Origin: Methanothermobacter sp.
GTDB taxonomy: Archaea > Methanobacteriota > Methanobacteria > Methanobacteriales > Methanothermobacteraceae
DNA: 64,000 bases
Direction of reading: 5' to 3'
Assembly (NCBI RefSeq): GCF_030055435.1
Contig: NZ_JASFYG010000003.1
Location: 91,619-155,618, forward strand
Position 1 is the stretch's first letter. Each line of letters starts with the position of its first letter. This document shows, one piece after another, positions 1 through 9,794 of this stretch. Both the position numbers and the translations under genes were made by a program. The notes under the pieces are model-generated. The model worked only from the letters and a program-made list of their open reading frames with translations. It ran no database searches and was not told the origin of the DNA.

Positions 1-1
1 A

Positions 2-763
2 AATATAACATCCAATGCAACGGTTAACAGCACAGCATCCAGTACCTCTGCGTATACAAAGGTATCTCCATCAACGACAGTGAGCTACACCTACCATGAG
101 TATGTCCCGTATACTGTCAGGGTAAAGGTTTCCCACATGAAGCCCTACACAGTGAAGGTTAAGACACCCATAAAGAGGTACTACTACAGGAAGGGAAAGT
201 ACAGGGTGCGGTACGTTTACAGCTACACCTATGTGACCAAGTACCGTAAAACCTACAGATGGGTTACAGAGACACGCTATAGAAAGGTTACGCGGATCGG
301 GTATGCTGAGATGGGCGATTACCTCAGGGAAACAGAAAACTGCCAGGTTTCGGACCCCGAAATTTCTTCTCTAAGTTCTAAACTCACTGAAGGGTGCACT
401 TCAACCTATGAGAAAGCTGTTCGCATCTTCAAGTGGGTCAGGGATAATATAGACTACAGCTTCTACTACAATACAAGAAACGGTGCAGTTGAAACGCTCC
501 ACAAGAGGTCAGCCAACTGCTGTGACCACACACATCTTCTGGTTGCTCTTGCAAGGGCTGCGAACATACCCGCAAGGTACGTGCATGGTAAATGTGTATT
601 TAGAAGCGGAAACACCTATGGACACGTCTGGGGACAGTTATATATCAACGGAAAATGGTATGATGCAGACGCAACAAGCTTCTCGAACACTCTTGGCACT
701 ATAAAAAACTGGGACACATCCAGCGCATTCATAAAGGGTGTTTACGCAGAATTACCATTCTAG
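2..763 (+). CDS. Pseudomurein endoisopeptidase-like (transglutaminase fold) protein, 5' partial
   Basis: The reading frame is open from the window edge, so the gene starts upstream. A Ser/Thr-rich linker (about residues 1-27 of the visible part) leads into a basic, Tyr/Val/Thr-rich stretch, then a transglutaminase-like cysteine peptidase domain. The Cys lies in [18 protein letters not shown], the His in [14 protein letters not shown] and the Asp in WYDADAT, the usual triad order. The closest family I recognise is peptidase C71, typified by PeiW/PeiP, which cut the Ala-Lys isopeptide bond of pseudomurein. The same domain recurs in the gene at 42349-43554. The product is probably exported and acts on the cell wall, but the signal peptide and any pseudomurein-binding repeats would lie outside the window. 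Fold sure; substrate inferred. Confidence 0.8.
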   Translation, partial: NITSNATVNSTASSTSAYTKVSPSTTVSYTYHEYVPYTVRVKVSHMKPYTVKVKTPIKRYYYRKGKYRVRYVYSYTYVTKYRKTYRWVTETRYRKVTRIGYAEMGDYLRETENCQVSDPEISSLSSKLTEGCTSTYEKAVRIFKWVRDNIDYSFYYNTRNGAVETLHKRSANCCDHTHLLVALARAANIPARYVHGKCVFRSGNTYGHVWGQLYINGKWYDADATSFSNTLGTIKNWDTSSAFIKGVYAELPF

Positions 764-777
764 AGTCTCAAATATTC

Positions 778-797
778 AATTTTTTTATTTTTTTTAG
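778..797 (+). terminator. T-rich terminator after the Pei-like gene
   Basis: Two runs of eight T separated by TA follow the stop codon by about 15 bases. Archaeal transcription commonly ends in such T tracts. The convergent gene ends at 794, so the tract sits at the junction of two converging units. Confidence 0.5.
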
Positions 798-1279
798 CAG
801 TTTTTCAGAGCATTTTCGTCAAATTCCATCTCCCGTATCCTTTTTATTATTTTACAGGTACTGTCAAGTTCGGATCTTCTGTATTTGTCCACCCTTTTAA
901 CCTCACAGTCAAGTCCCCGCCTCCTGAGTTCATCCCTCAGTTCATTGATATCAAACTTCTGATCAGGGCCTATGGCGATTATATCAGGCTTCAATCTGTG
1001 AACTATCTCAAACATATCGGTTTCACTGCCAAGGTAGGCCTCATCAACGGGTTTGAGCATCCTTACAACTTCGAGTCTCTGCTTTTCACCTATGATGGGT
1101 GTCCTTTTACGTGCCCTTACCGTGGAGTCCCTTGCAAGTACAACCACCAGTCTGGCGTTTTCTCCACCAAGTTTTTTTGCCTCCTTAAGGAAAAATCCGT
1201 GTCCCGGGTGGATTATGTCAAATGTGCCTGTTGCCATGACGGTTTTAATTTCAGTTTGCTCATCAACGGATCTGTTCAT
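794..1279 (-). CDS. ribL: Archaeal FAD synthase (FMN adenylyltransferase) RibL
   Basis: A 161-residue nucleotidyltransferase of the cytidylyltransferase superfamily. It transfers AMP from ATP to FMN to give FAD, a cofactor used by F420-reducing hydrogenase and heterodisulfide reductase systems. The N-terminal signature is [13 protein letters not shown] with the HxGH motif at residues 24-27. The length is normal for archaeal RibL (MJ1179 family). The ATG overlaps the hisA stop as ATGA, so the two are translationally coupled. An AGGA precedes this start; Met15 would give a product closer to the shortest family members. Confidence 0.88.
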   Translation of the reverse strand: MNRSVDEQTEIKTVMATGTFDIIHPGHGFFLKEAKKLGGENARLVVVLARDSTVRARKRTPIIGEKQRLEVVRMLKPVDEAYLGSETDMFEIVHRLKPDIIAIGPDQKFDINELRDELRRRGLDCEVKRVDKYRRSELDSTCKIIKRIREMEFDENALKNC

Positions 1280-1995
1280 TTCAGTTCCTGATATTTTAAG
1301 GCCTCCCGGAAGTCTATCTTGCCCTTATAAATCGCTGAGCCAATAACAACCCCAGCGGCACCTGTTTTCTGGAGATCCTTGATGTCCTGAATGCTGCTGA
1401 TACCCCCTGAGTAAATAACGGGCACATCAACGGCGTTCACAAGTTCAATCACAGGATCTGGATCAAATCCAGATAGAAGGCCCTCAAAGTCCACATTTGT
1501 AAACAGTATACTTCCTGCACCTTCCTTCTGGAGTTTTCTACCCAGCTCAACCGCTGTATGTTCTATATTCTCTGTCCATCCCCTTATAACGACCTTTGAG
1601 TCCCTACTGTCGAGTGAGACCATTATACGGTCTGAGCCATATTCCCCTGAGAGATCCCCTATAACCTCAGGGTTTTCAATGGCCATGGTGCCGAGTATTA
1701 TCCTCTCAAAGCCCATATCCAGGAGTTCAGAGGCATATCCCTTACTTCTTATTCCCCCACCTATCTGGAGTGGCACAGAGACCCTTTCTGTGATTTCTTT
1801 AAGGATCTCAGTATTCCTTTCTGAACCGAGGGCACCGTCAAGGTCAACCACATGGATTGTCTCAGCCCCCAGGGATTCCCACCTTTCCGCCACACCGGCG
1901 GGGTCATCAATCACAACCTGCTCGGTACCGGGTTTTCCCTGTACAAGCTGGACGCATTTACCGTTTCTTATATCGACAGCCGGAATTATGAGCAT
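1276..1995 (-). CDS. hisA: Phosphoribosylformimino-AICAR ribotide isomerase HisA
   Basis: A TIM-barrel isomerase of histidine biosynthesis that opens ProFAR to PRFAR by an Amadori rearrangement. From the start used here the catalytic aspartates are Asp8 (IPAVDIR) and Asp129 (VSLDSRD). Phosphate-binding loops are seen as IGGGIR and YSGGISS. The frame runs upstream to 2037, but Met at 1995 places [10 protein letters not shown] where the family begins, giving 239 residues. It is the first gene of a two-gene unit with ribL. The other his genes are not in the window, as is common in methanogens. Confidence 0.93.
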   Translation of the reverse strand: MLIIPAVDIRNGKCVQLVQGKPGTEQVVIDDPAGVAERWESLGAETIHVVDLDGALGSERNTEILKEITERVSVPLQIGGGIRSKGYASELLDMGFERIILGTMAIENPEVIGDLSGEYGSDRIMVSLDSRDSKVVIRGWTENIEHTAVELGRKLQKEGAGSILFTNVDFEGLLSGFDPDPVIELVNAVDVPVIYSGGISSIQDIKDLQKTGAAGVVIGSAIYKGKIDFREALKYQELK

Positions 1996-2148
1996 TCTAT
2001 CCTTTCTGAAGGTCATATTAATCACGGATGTAATCAATGAAGAGGAGCACTAAACCATGAAATATTATTCTCTTGTTATACCCACTTCCACTGAAAATTA
2101 TTTAAGAATTTCATCTAGATATAATTAGGATATGGATAGGTGTTGACG

Positions 2149-2739
2149 ATGACCGGTTTAAGGGCCCTCATCAGGGAATACAGAAGGATCACAGACAATG
2201 AAATCAAGTCTGAAACAGGAAATGGAACTCTTATGGGTCCAAGAGGCCCCTTGAAGGAGAATATAGAGTTCAGAGACCTCCTGAATCCGAGTAGAAGGTA
2301 TTTTTCAGCTTTCAAAGAGGACGACAAGTATGTATCCAGCTTCCGTCTTGGCCATTTCAATATCCCTGATATAATCGCCGGTTCAGCTGCGGGTGTCTCA
2401 TACATTGGGGGCATGAACCTTGGAAGGGCGCTTATAAAGGAGGGCCTTGCAGATGACACCAGATCACTTGGGGAGTTAATGCTGGAGCATAAACTCGGGA
2501 TACTTGACGTGATATCTGAAGAGGGGGACGGAAGGCACCTCACGATGGACATAAGGGTCTATGAGTGCATAGAGTGCTCGGGCCTTCCAAATATTGGACG
2601 CCCCATCTGCTTCTTTGAGGCTGGTATAATAGCGGGGGCCCTCTCTGAGATACTTGGGGGAAGGGTTGATGCATATGAGAGGCGCTGCTGGACCAATGGC
2701 TACTCCTTCTGCCAGTTTGATGTGAGGGCCAGAATCTGA
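2149..2739 (+). CDS. V4R (4-vinyl reductase) domain protein
   Basis: About 196 residues. The C-terminal part carries the V4R pattern: a paired Cys in ECIECSGLP, a third Cys in RPICFFEAGIIAGAL, and two more in RRCWTNGYSFCQF. V4R domains are small ligand-binding domains, some binding metal or tetrapyrrole-type ligands, found in regulators and in methanogen proteins of unknown role. ATG at 2149 is chosen because AGGTG lies six bases upstream; an in-frame GTG at 2140 is part of that site. It is transcribed divergently from hisA. No catalytic function can be assigned. Confidence 0.78.
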   Translation: MTGLRALIREYRRITDNEIKSETGNGTLMGPRGPLKENIEFRDLLNPSRRYFSAFKEDDKYVSSFRLGHFNIPDIIAGSAAGVSYIGGMNLGRALIKEGLADDTRSLGELMLEHKLGILDVISEEGDGRHLTMDIRVYECIECSGLPNIGRPICFFEAGIIAGALSEILGGRVDAYERRCWTNGYSFCQFDVRARI

Positions 2740-2779
2740 TCAATTTTATGCTTTTTCTAGATTGAGCTCCAAACTTGAC

Positions 2780-3697
2780 CTATTTTTTCATGCCGTTCCA
2801 GTAGAGAATTATAACCCCGGTGAGCATCACAATTCCAGAAACCACCTGCATGGCTGAAAAGGGTTCATTCAGGATTAAAAACGCAAATATGGCCCCAAAT
2901 AGTGATGATAAAGGGAACAGGGATCCCACCATCGCCGCACCTATCTCCCTTACTGCAATGTAGATGAGGATGAATGAGCAGCCTATACTGAAAATCGAAA
3001 CCATGAGTGCATAGGGGAGCATTTCCGGCGGAAGAGCTGTGCTCAGACCAAGAATCAGCATGATAATCAGGAGCAGAAAGCCCCCCACAGAACTTTTAAT
3101 ACCTGAAAGAAGGATGAGGTCTCTTTTTTTGCTTAAAAATTTACTTAGAACTGTGTCAAGGCTCCAGAAGAAGGCGGCCAGGATAACAAGGAGGTTACCG
3201 CTCACCACAACATTGTTGAAGAGACTCTGAAACTCACCCTCACTGACGAGGTATGCGGCGCCACCTACAAGAAGCATTATTCCAAGGAAGTCCTTAAATT
3301 TGAGCGTCTCCCTGAAAATCAGGTAGCCGAGGATGATGATGAAGAGAACCTCAATGTTTAAAAGGAGGGATGCGTTAACTGCTGTTGTCTCACCAAGACC
3401 AGTAAGGAAAAGCACAGGCGCAATAACCGTGCTTAGGAGTGCTGTGAGCAGGAGTAAAATGTAATCCCTTCCGGTTATTCTGCTCTCTATCTCACCTGTT
3501 CTGTTTATCATGTCAAGTATGTTCTCCTTGAGGGGTGACTGCCTTACCATGAAAAGAAAAATACCCGCAATTAGGTATGTGTAGGCCCCGATGGTTATGG
3601 GGTGCATCTCAGATAACATTATCTTGTCAAGGGTTGCTGACATACCAAAGAAGACCGTTGCAGTGATGATACTTAGATAACCCCGGACCCGTCGCAT
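2780..3697 (-). CDS. EamA-family (DMT superfamily) transporter
   Basis: About 305 residues, nearly all hydrophobic, reading as ten membrane helices in two EamA halves. The halves are joined by a polar loop near LKENILDMINRTGEIES. The second half ends in FLILNEPFSAMQVVSGIVMLTGVIILYW, a typical EamA C terminus. Members export amino acids, nucleotides or drugs; the substrate here is unknown. ATG at 3697 is preceded by GGGGTG at five bases, better than the upstream TTG/ATG at 3727/3724. Converges with the V4R gene. Confidence 0.85.
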   Translation of the reverse strand: MRRVRGYLSIITATVFFGMSATLDKIMLSEMHPITIGAYTYLIAGIFLFMVRQSPLKENILDMINRTGEIESRITGRDYILLLLTALLSTVIAPVLFLTGLGETTAVNASLLLNIEVLFIIILGYLIFRETLKFKDFLGIMLLVGGAAYLVSEGEFQSLFNNVVVSGNLLVILAAFFWSLDTVLSKFLSKKRDLILLSGIKSSVGGFLLLIIMLILGLSTALPPEMLPYALMVSIFSIGCSFILIYIAVREIGAAMVGSLFPLSSLFGAIFAFLILNEPFSAMQVVSGIVMLTGVIILYWNGMKK

Positions 3698-3899
3698 AAC
3701 TGCACCCCAGAGTGAGTGAATCATCAAGATATAACTTGCGGATCACATATAAAACATGGCATGAATTATGGTTCAGACATCCCTGATGCAGACCTATATA
3801 AAAAGACTTGCATGATCATCTACTGTATCATGCTTCGTAAGTCAGATAATCAATAAAGAACCTTTAAAGCATCTTTGGAATATTTCAGGGGGATTTAAT

Positions 3900-4721
3900 A
3901 TGAAGAAGATAGCACTTAAGGTTGCATATATCGGTACAAACTATCATGGGTTTCAGAGACAGCCTGATGTCCCCACTGTTGAGGGGAAGCTCCTTGATGC
4001 GCTGAGGGAGGCTGGTGTGATCAGAAGTCCTGGAGAATCCCGTTTTCAGATAGCCGGCAGAACTGACAGGGGTGTCCATGCGCTGGGAAATTTCGTGAGC
4101 TTCTTCACAGAGGAGGAGATCCATGTGAACCAGATAAATGACCTCCTCCCACCTGACATAAAGGTCCTTGCCTGGGCATCGGTGATGTACCCATTCAAGG
4201 TGCGCTACCCCCTTGAGAGACACTACCGATACATTCTCCACAAGGGGAACTCCATGGACGTTGATGCCATGGCTGAGGCAGCCGAACACTTCAGAGGAAC
4301 CCATGACTTCAGTAACTTCTCAAGACGGAGTGACAGGAATCCCCTAAGGAGGATAAATGAGGTGAGGATATCAGAAAATGAGGACTTTATCCTGGTGGAC
4401 GTGTACGGTGAAAGCTTCCTCTGGCAGATGGTACGCAAAATGGTGAGGGTCCTTATAATGGTTTCAGAGGGTGAACTATCTCCAGAGGATGTTGCAAAAT
4501 TTCTGGATACAGATGAAAGGATTTTCATAGAGCCGGCACCCCCTGAAAACCTTATACTCATGGACCTCAAATATGGGGTTAAAATAAAACTAAGGCATGA
4601 TGAATATGCCATTGAACGTTTCATATCTCTTCTTGAAGAGGAATTCAGAAGATACCGTGACATGTCAATGGTCAGAAAGGTCATGGGAGATTCCCTGAAA
4701 TATATACGCGACGCTGAATGA
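3900..4721 (+). CDS. truA: tRNA pseudouridine(38-40) synthase TruA
   Basis: A 273-residue TruA-family enzyme that isomerises uridine in the anticodon stem-loop. The catalytic aspartate is Asp56 in AGRTDRGVHALG. Other family landmarks are YIGTNYHGFQRQ at the N terminus, RHYRYIL, and FLWQMVRKMV near residue 180. A TATA-like CTATATAAAA lies about 105 bases upstream near 3790. The GGGG at 3890 serves as ribosome binding site. Monocistronic as far as can be seen. Confidence 0.93.
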   Translation: MKKIALKVAYIGTNYHGFQRQPDVPTVEGKLLDALREAGVIRSPGESRFQIAGRTDRGVHALGNFVSFFTEEEIHVNQINDLLPPDIKVLAWASVMYPFKVRYPLERHYRYILHKGNSMDVDAMAEAAEHFRGTHDFSNFSRRSDRNPLRRINEVRISENEDFILVDVYGESFLWQMVRKMVRVLIMVSEGELSPEDVAKFLDTDERIFIEPAPPENLILMDLKYGVKIKLRHDEYAIERFISLLEEEFRRYRDMSMVRKVMGDSLKYIRDAE

Positions 4722-4836
4722 GTTTCTCTCTGGTTTATCCAAAACTCTAAATAATTTATTAAATATAGTAACTAGGGAACCGATAATTCTGGAGGATCCT
4801 AATCTGCTGCAGAATAGAAATCATGATAGGGGTGAA

Positions 4837-6162
4837 TTGAAACCCCTCACAATAGTTGGTGTTGACCCTGGCCTAACAGTTGGTCTGGCAGCCCTTGACC
4901 TGGAAGGGAAACTCCTCTACCTTGGGAGCATGAAGGAGGCCTCGAGGTCCAGTATAATAGAGGAGATAATAAAGTATGGAAAACCTATAGTGGTGGCATC
5001 GGACGTATACCCCCCTCCTGGAGCGGTTAAAAAGATCGCCTCAATGCTCAACGCTAAATTATACACTCCAGAAAGGGTTTTAACGGTATCATTCAAGAAT
5101 GAGCTGGTATCAGAATTTTTAAGGGAATCTGAGAATGCACCGGAAAACTCCCATGAAAGGGACGCCCTTGCAGCGGCTTTGAGGGCCTACAGGCATTATG
5201 AGAAGAAACTGAGACAGATTGATAGGAAGGTTGAGGAGGCTGGCCTTACAGGAAGGGATATTCTGGAGGCAAAGGGTCTGGTTATAATGGGAAAACCAGT
5301 TGCAGAAGCCATAAGATCACTTAAAGAAATGGAGAGGTTATCTAAAACATCTTCAGAGACTATAGAGGGGCTTGATGGAACAGAAATCTCCGAGTTTTCA
5401 GTTGGAGATGAGAAATCTAAGGGATACATTGAAAAACTCAGAAGGACCATAAGGGCTCAACGTTCAACGATAAGGCACCAGCGTTTGACAATTGAAAAAC
5501 TCAAAAGGGAAGTGGGATCTCTTAAGGGGAGGATAAGAAGACTCGAGGAAGAGAAGTCAAAGCTGGAGTCAAAGCTTGAAAGGTTACAGTATGAATATTC
5601 AAGGGACCTTCTACTTAACCGCGAGTTATCACATAAACTCAAGGTCATTGAAAAGCTTCAGAGGAAATACACGAGGGAGCGGGAACGCAGGGAAGCCCTT
5701 GAGAGGGACCTTGACTCACTGCTTCAGATAAAGGATATGGAGTCATCAGAAAACACAACACCCGTGAAGATAATTGATAGTTTCACAAGGGAGGGTATAA
5801 GGAGTGCTTGCTCTAGGTGGAAGATAAAGAGGGGTGATGTGCTTCTCCTCAGAAGTTCTGAGGGAGGGGGCTCACAGACAGCAAGGATATTAAGGGACCT
5901 GAAGCCCTGCGCCATCATAACTGAGGATAGAATGTCTCACCAGGCCCTTGAGGTTTTTGAGGAGGCCGGAGTGCCTGTCATATCCAGGGAATCCCTTGAT
6001 ATTCAGTTACATGATGATTTTGGCTCAGTTAAAACTCAAGATTTAAATAGAGAAATTAAAAAATGGAAAGACAGATTAAATGAAAAGAGAAAGAAAAGAG
6101 AAGAAGAGGAGCTTCTGAGGGTAATAACTGAATACAGGGCTCAGAGAAGAAGAAATCATTAA
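4837..6162 (+). CDS. DUF460 protein: RuvC/RNase H-like domain plus long coiled coil
   Basis: A 441-residue archaeal protein with a TTG start directly after GGGGTGAA. Residues 1-125 look like an RNase H/RuvC fold: Asp10 in [10 protein letters not shown], Asp56 in ASDVYPPPG, and Asp109 in [13 protein letters not shown] sit where the catalytic acids of RuvC-type nucleases are. Residues about 185-305 are a highly charged coiled coil. A C-terminal alpha/beta segment (about 310-405) ends in a basic, Arg/Lys-rich helix. No activity is established that I know of; a nucleic-acid function is inferred from the fold. The gene precedes wecB by 22 bases and may share its transcript. Confidence 0.85.
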   Translation: MKPLTIVGVDPGLTVGLAALDLEGKLLYLGSMKEASRSSIIEEIIKYGKPIVVASDVYPPPGAVKKIASMLNAKLYTPERVLTVSFKNELVSEFLRESENAPENSHERDALAAALRAYRHYEKKLRQIDRKVEEAGLTGRDILEAKGLVIMGKPVAEAIRSLKEMERLSKTSSETIEGLDGTEISEFSVGDEKSKGYIEKLRRTIRAQRSTIRHQRLTIEKLKREVGSLKGRIRRLEEEKSKLESKLERLQYEYSRDLLLNRELSHKLKVIEKLQRKYTRERERREALERDLDSLLQIKDMESSENTTPVKIIDSFTREGIRSACSRWKIKRGDVLLLRSSEGGGSQTARILRDLKPCAIITEDRMSHQALEVFEEAGVPVISRESLDIQLHDDFGSVKTQDLNREIKKWKDRLNEKRKKREEEELLRVITEYRAQRRRNH

Positions 6163-6184
6163 CGAGACTTTTCAAGTGGTTAAC

Positions 6185-7489
6185 ATGAAGATTGCAGTTG
6201 TTTTGGGAACGCGACCGGAGATAATAAAGATGGCCCCCGTCATAGATGAGATAGAAAGGCGCAAACTTGACTTCACGCTAATACACACTGGTCAGCACTA
6301 TGACCATGAAATGTCAGACCAGTTTTTCATTGACCTGGAACTACCATCACCGGACCACAATATAGGTGTAGGTTCTGGGAGTCATGGGGCAATGACTGGG
6401 GAGATGCTCAGGGGCATAGAGGATGTCCTCATGAGGGAAGAACCCGATATCGTGATGGTACAGGGTGACACAAACGCTGTCCTCGCAGGGGCCCTTGCGG
6501 CAGTGAAGCTCCACATACCTGTGGGTCACGTGGAGGCTGGTCTCCGATCATTTGACAGGACAATGCCAGAGGAGATAAACAGGATGGTGGCAGATGTCTG
6601 TTCAAAACTCTACTATGTACCCACCGAGGAATCTGCCATTAACCTCCTAATGGAGGGCGCCGATCCAGAGACGATATTTGTAACAGGAAACACCGTTGTT
6701 GACGCCTGTCTCAGAAATATAAATATAGCCTCAAAGAAATCAGATATACTCTCAGAGTTTCAGAGGAACGAAAAACTTGTTGCACTAACCCTTCACCGTG
6801 CAGAAAATGTGGATAACCCTGAAAGGCTCAGATCAATAGTGGAGTCTATACTTGAGCTTGATGAATTCAGGATAGTATTTCCTGTTCATCCAAGGACAAG
6901 GAAGAACCTTGAAAAATATGGTCTGCATACAAAACTGATCGATGCGGAACATGTAACATTAAAGAAGCCAATGGGTTATCTTGATTTCCTTCTTCTTCTT
7001 TCAAACTCTTTCATGGTGCTTACAGACTCTGGAGGACTCCAGGAGGAGGCCATAACATTCAACGTCCCCTGTCTAACCCTGCGATACAATACTGAACGGC
7101 CGGAAACTGTTGAGGCTGGGGGTAACATACTTGTGGGTGCTGATAAGAACAGGATAACCACAACAGCCCGGAAACTTCTTGAGGATCCCGATTTCAGAGA
7201 GGGGATGATGAAGGCAGAGAACCCTTACGGTGACGGCCATGCCTCAGAGAGGATACTGGATGAGACCCTGCGTCTGCAGAGAAAGGGCAGGTTAACAATG
7301 AAACCACCCACTGAGGTCATGGAGGCTCCATCAAGAAGGCTTGTACATGTGGATGAGAATATTACGGTTGCTGAATTCGCTGAAAGGAGTAATGCAGTTA
7401 TAAGGATGGTTTATGCTGGGGGGGAACCTGTTTTTCCTTCTCATACACTTAACTTGAAGGATAAGGATGTTTTGATTGAGTACAGGTGA
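6185..7489 (+). CDS. wecB: UDP-N-acetylglucosamine 2-epimerase (non-hydrolysing) with extra C-terminal domain
   Basis: Residues 1-372 form the GT-B-like epimerase that makes UDP-ManNAc from UDP-GlcNAc. Landmarks are [41 protein letters not shown] and DSGGLQEEA. Typical family members end near this point. Here about 60 residues (375-434) follow, with a pattern like RCK_C/TrkA_C ligand-binding domains ([19 protein letters not shown] then a KDKDVLIEY strand). ATG at 6185 follows a GTGGT; the GTG at 6176 has no site. wecC follows at once, so the pair makes UDP-ManNAcA for surface polymers. Confidence 0.92.
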   Translation: MKIAVVLGTRPEIIKMAPVIDEIERRKLDFTLIHTGQHYDHEMSDQFFIDLELPSPDHNIGVGSGSHGAMTGEMLRGIEDVLMREEPDIVMVQGDTNAVLAGALAAVKLHIPVGHVEAGLRSFDRTMPEEINRMVADVCSKLYYVPTEESAINLLMEGADPETIFVTGNTVVDACLRNINIASKKSDILSEFQRNEKLVALTLHRAENVDNPERLRSIVESILELDEFRIVFPVHPRTRKNLEKYGLHTKLIDAEHVTLKKPMGYLDFLLLLSNSFMVLTDSGGLQEEAITFNVPCLTLRYNTERPETVEAGGNILVGADKNRITTTARKLLEDPDFREGMMKAENPYGDGHASERILDETLRLQRKGRLTMKPPTEVMEAPSRRLVHVDENITVAEFAERSNAVIRMVYAGGEPVFPSHTLNLKDKDVLIEYR

Positions 7490-7502
7490 TGGAGGAATTG
7501 AC

Positions 7503-8798
7503 ATGGACGATTACAGGATAGCAGTATTTGGCCTTGGACACATAGGTCTTCCAACAGCAGCACTTTTTGCCAGGGCAGGATTTGATGTTACAGGGGTTGA
7601 CATAAGCACGGAAACTGTGGAAAAGGTCAACATAGGAAAATCACCTGTCCGTGAACCGGGCCTTGATGAACTAGTTGCTGAGGTTGTTGGGAAAGGTAAA
7701 CTGAGGGCAACCGTCGATGGTGTTAGCGCTGCAGAGGAGTCAAACGTGATGGTTGTGGTGGTACCGACACCTATTAACAGCGACAATACATCTGACCTTT
7801 CTGCTGTGATATCCGCGACAGAGACCATCTCAAAGGGTCTTAAGAAGGGTGACCTTGTGATTATAGAGAGCACCGTACCTCCAGGGGCATGCGAGAACGT
7901 GGTACTTCCGATACTTGAAAAAACAGGTTTACGGGCATCAAGGGACTTTGGACTTGCATACACACCTGAAAGGGCCCTTCCAAACAACACACTCCATGAG
8001 ATGCAGAACAATGCAAGGGTTATAGGGGGTATTGATTGGAAAAGTGCAGAGATGGCCGCTCAACTTTACGGCAAGGTCACAAGGGGAGAGGTAATAGTTG
8101 TGGATGACATCATAACAGCAGAAATGGTTAAGCTCATGGAGAACACCTACAGAGATACCAACATAGCCCTCGCCAATGAACTTGCAGTTATATGTGAGTC
8201 ACTCGGCATAGACGCCATAAAGGCCATTGAGGCAGCAAACCACCACCCCAGGGTGAATCTTCACACTCCAGGACCCGGTGTTGGGGGTCACTGCCTGTCA
8301 ATAGACCCCTACTTCATAGTTGAGATGGCAGAGAAACATGGTGTACCAGCAAGACTCATAAGGACGGCAAGGGAGGTCAATGAATCAATGCCCTTCCATG
8401 TCCTTGACATCATAAGGGATGCACTTGAATCAGCTGGCCGAGGCCTTGCAGGGTCACGGGTGGGTATCCTTGGCATGGCATACAAGGGCGACGTTGCAGA
8501 TGCAAGGGAGACACCAACAAGGCCACTTGTGGCAGCACTCACATCAGAGGGGGCTGAGGTCATTGTCAACGACCCCCATGTTGACCCAGCTATTATAAGG
8601 GAGATGGGTGTTGAACCTGTCTCACTTGAGGAGGCTCTTGAATCTGACTGTGTGGTTCTCATGACAGATCACTCAGAGTACCTTAAGATAACCCCTGCGA
8701 TGATAGGTGGGGGGATATTCATCTGCACCAGACCCGTTCTGGACCCTGAAAAATTCAGAGAACAGGGCATAATATTCAGGGGTGTGGGGCGCCCTTGA
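7503..8798 (+). CDS. wecC: UDP-N-acetyl-D-mannosamine dehydrogenase
   Basis: A 431-residue UDP-sugar 6-dehydrogenase. It oxidises UDP-ManNAc to UDP-ManNAcA in two NAD-dependent steps. The Rossmann motif is [13 protein letters not shown], the catalytic Cys264 lies in [13 protein letters not shown], and the C-terminal domain carries [19 protein letters not shown] at 7503 is backed by GGAGG eight bases upstream. The stop overlaps the TTG of the next gene. The product probably feeds N-glycan, S-layer glycan or wall polymer synthesis; the exact polymer cannot be read from sequence. Confidence 0.93.
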   Translation: MDDYRIAVFGLGHIGLPTAALFARAGFDVTGVDISTETVEKVNIGKSPVREPGLDELVAEVVGKGKLRATVDGVSAAEESNVMVVVVPTPINSDNTSDLSAVISATETISKGLKKGDLVIIESTVPPGACENVVLPILEKTGLRASRDFGLAYTPERALPNNTLHEMQNNARVIGGIDWKSAEMAAQLYGKVTRGEVIVVDDIITAEMVKLMENTYRDTNIALANELAVICESLGIDAIKAIEAANHHPRVNLHTPGPGVGGHCLSIDPYFIVEMAEKHGVPARLIRTAREVNESMPFHVLDIIRDALESAGRGLAGSRVGILGMAYKGDVADARETPTRPLVAALTSEGAEVIVNDPHVDPAIIREMGVEPVSLEEALESDCVVLMTDHSEYLKITPAMIGGGIFICTRPVLDPEKFREQGIIFRGVGRP

Positions 8799-9775
8799 AA
8801 CTTCTAATATTTGAATATGCCACCGCCTCGGGAATTGAAGACCCCGAGATATTCCTTGAGGGCCGTTCAATGCTTGAGGCTCTTCTGGCTGATTTCAGAA
8901 ACCTTGAAATTGAATTTCTTCTCTCTGAGAAGTTTTCTGATATTGAAATCCAATCCAACTGCAGGCCAACCCTCATCAAGGATTCTCTCAGGGAATGGCT
9001 AAGAAAAAACCTCCATAGATTCGATGCCTGCATGTTCATTGCAGCAGAGGAAGATATGGAACTCTATAAACTCACAGAACTTGTTGAGGACTCAGGGGTA
9101 CTTCTTATCGGCTCAGGCAGTGAGGCGGTTCGTATATGCTCAGATAAGAGGATAACCTACAGGGCCCTTAAGGGTGTGGTTCCCCTCATAAGGACCTATG
9201 AACGTGATGATCTTGAAGAACTACCATCAAAGGTTCTCATAAAACCCGCGGACGGTGTTGCCTGCCAGGGTATAAGAATAATTGAGCCCGGGGACCTCCC
9301 TGAAATCCCTGAGAATATGATAATACAGGAATTTGTTGAAGGTGAGAGTGTCAGCGTGAGCCTTCTCTCCGATGGGAAAAGGGCACTTCCACTGAGCCTC
9401 AACAGGCAGAATATCATCATAAGGGGGGATTCACTGGAGTATGATGGGGGCGTCACCCCTGTGGATCACAGGATGAGGGATGAGGCCTTCAGGGTTGCCA
9501 GAAGGGCTGTGGAATCCATTAGGGGTTTGAGAGGCTATGTCGGGGTGGACATGATACTTGCAGATAAACCCTATGTTGTTGAGATAAACTCCAGGATCAC
9601 GACACCCTACATAGGCCTCAGAAGGATTTTAGAGGGAAACCTGGGTCATATGGTCCTTCAATCGGTTATGGGTGAACTCCCAGAGCGTTTTAAATTCAAT
9701 GGGACAGCATACTTCAGAAAAGGTTCCAGGGGCATGCTTGTGGATATCCGCAGAGGGGCTGAAGCTGGGAATTAA
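8795..9775 (+). CDS. mfnD: Tyramine-L-glutamate ligase (ATP-grasp) MfnD
   Basis: A 326-residue ATP-grasp enzyme. It fits MfnD (MJ0815 family), which couples tyramine to the gamma-carboxyl of glutamate in methanofuran synthesis. ATP-grasp landmarks are the lysine in [14 protein letters not shown], the [16 protein letters not shown] strand, and the metal-binding [19 protein letters not shown]. The start is a TTG overlapping the wecC stop by four bases. The next gene is mfnF, a later step of the same pathway, which supports the call over other ATP-grasp ligases. Confidence 0.85.
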   Translation: MKLLIFEYATASGIEDPEIFLEGRSMLEALLADFRNLEIEFLLSEKFSDIEIQSNCRPTLIKDSLREWLRKNLHRFDACMFIAAEEDMELYKLTELVEDSGVLLIGSGSEAVRICSDKRITYRALKGVVPLIRTYERDDLEELPSKVLIKPADGVACQGIRIIEPGDLPEIPENMIIQEFVEGESVSVSLLSDGKRALPLSLNRQNIIIRGDSLEYDGGVTPVDHRMRDEAFRVARRAVESIRGLRGYVGVDMILADKPYVVEINSRITTPYIGLRRILEGNLGHMVLQSVMGELPERFKFNGTAYFRKGSRGMLVDIRRGAEAGN

Positions 9776-9794
9776 GAGTATGGAGTTGACCTTG

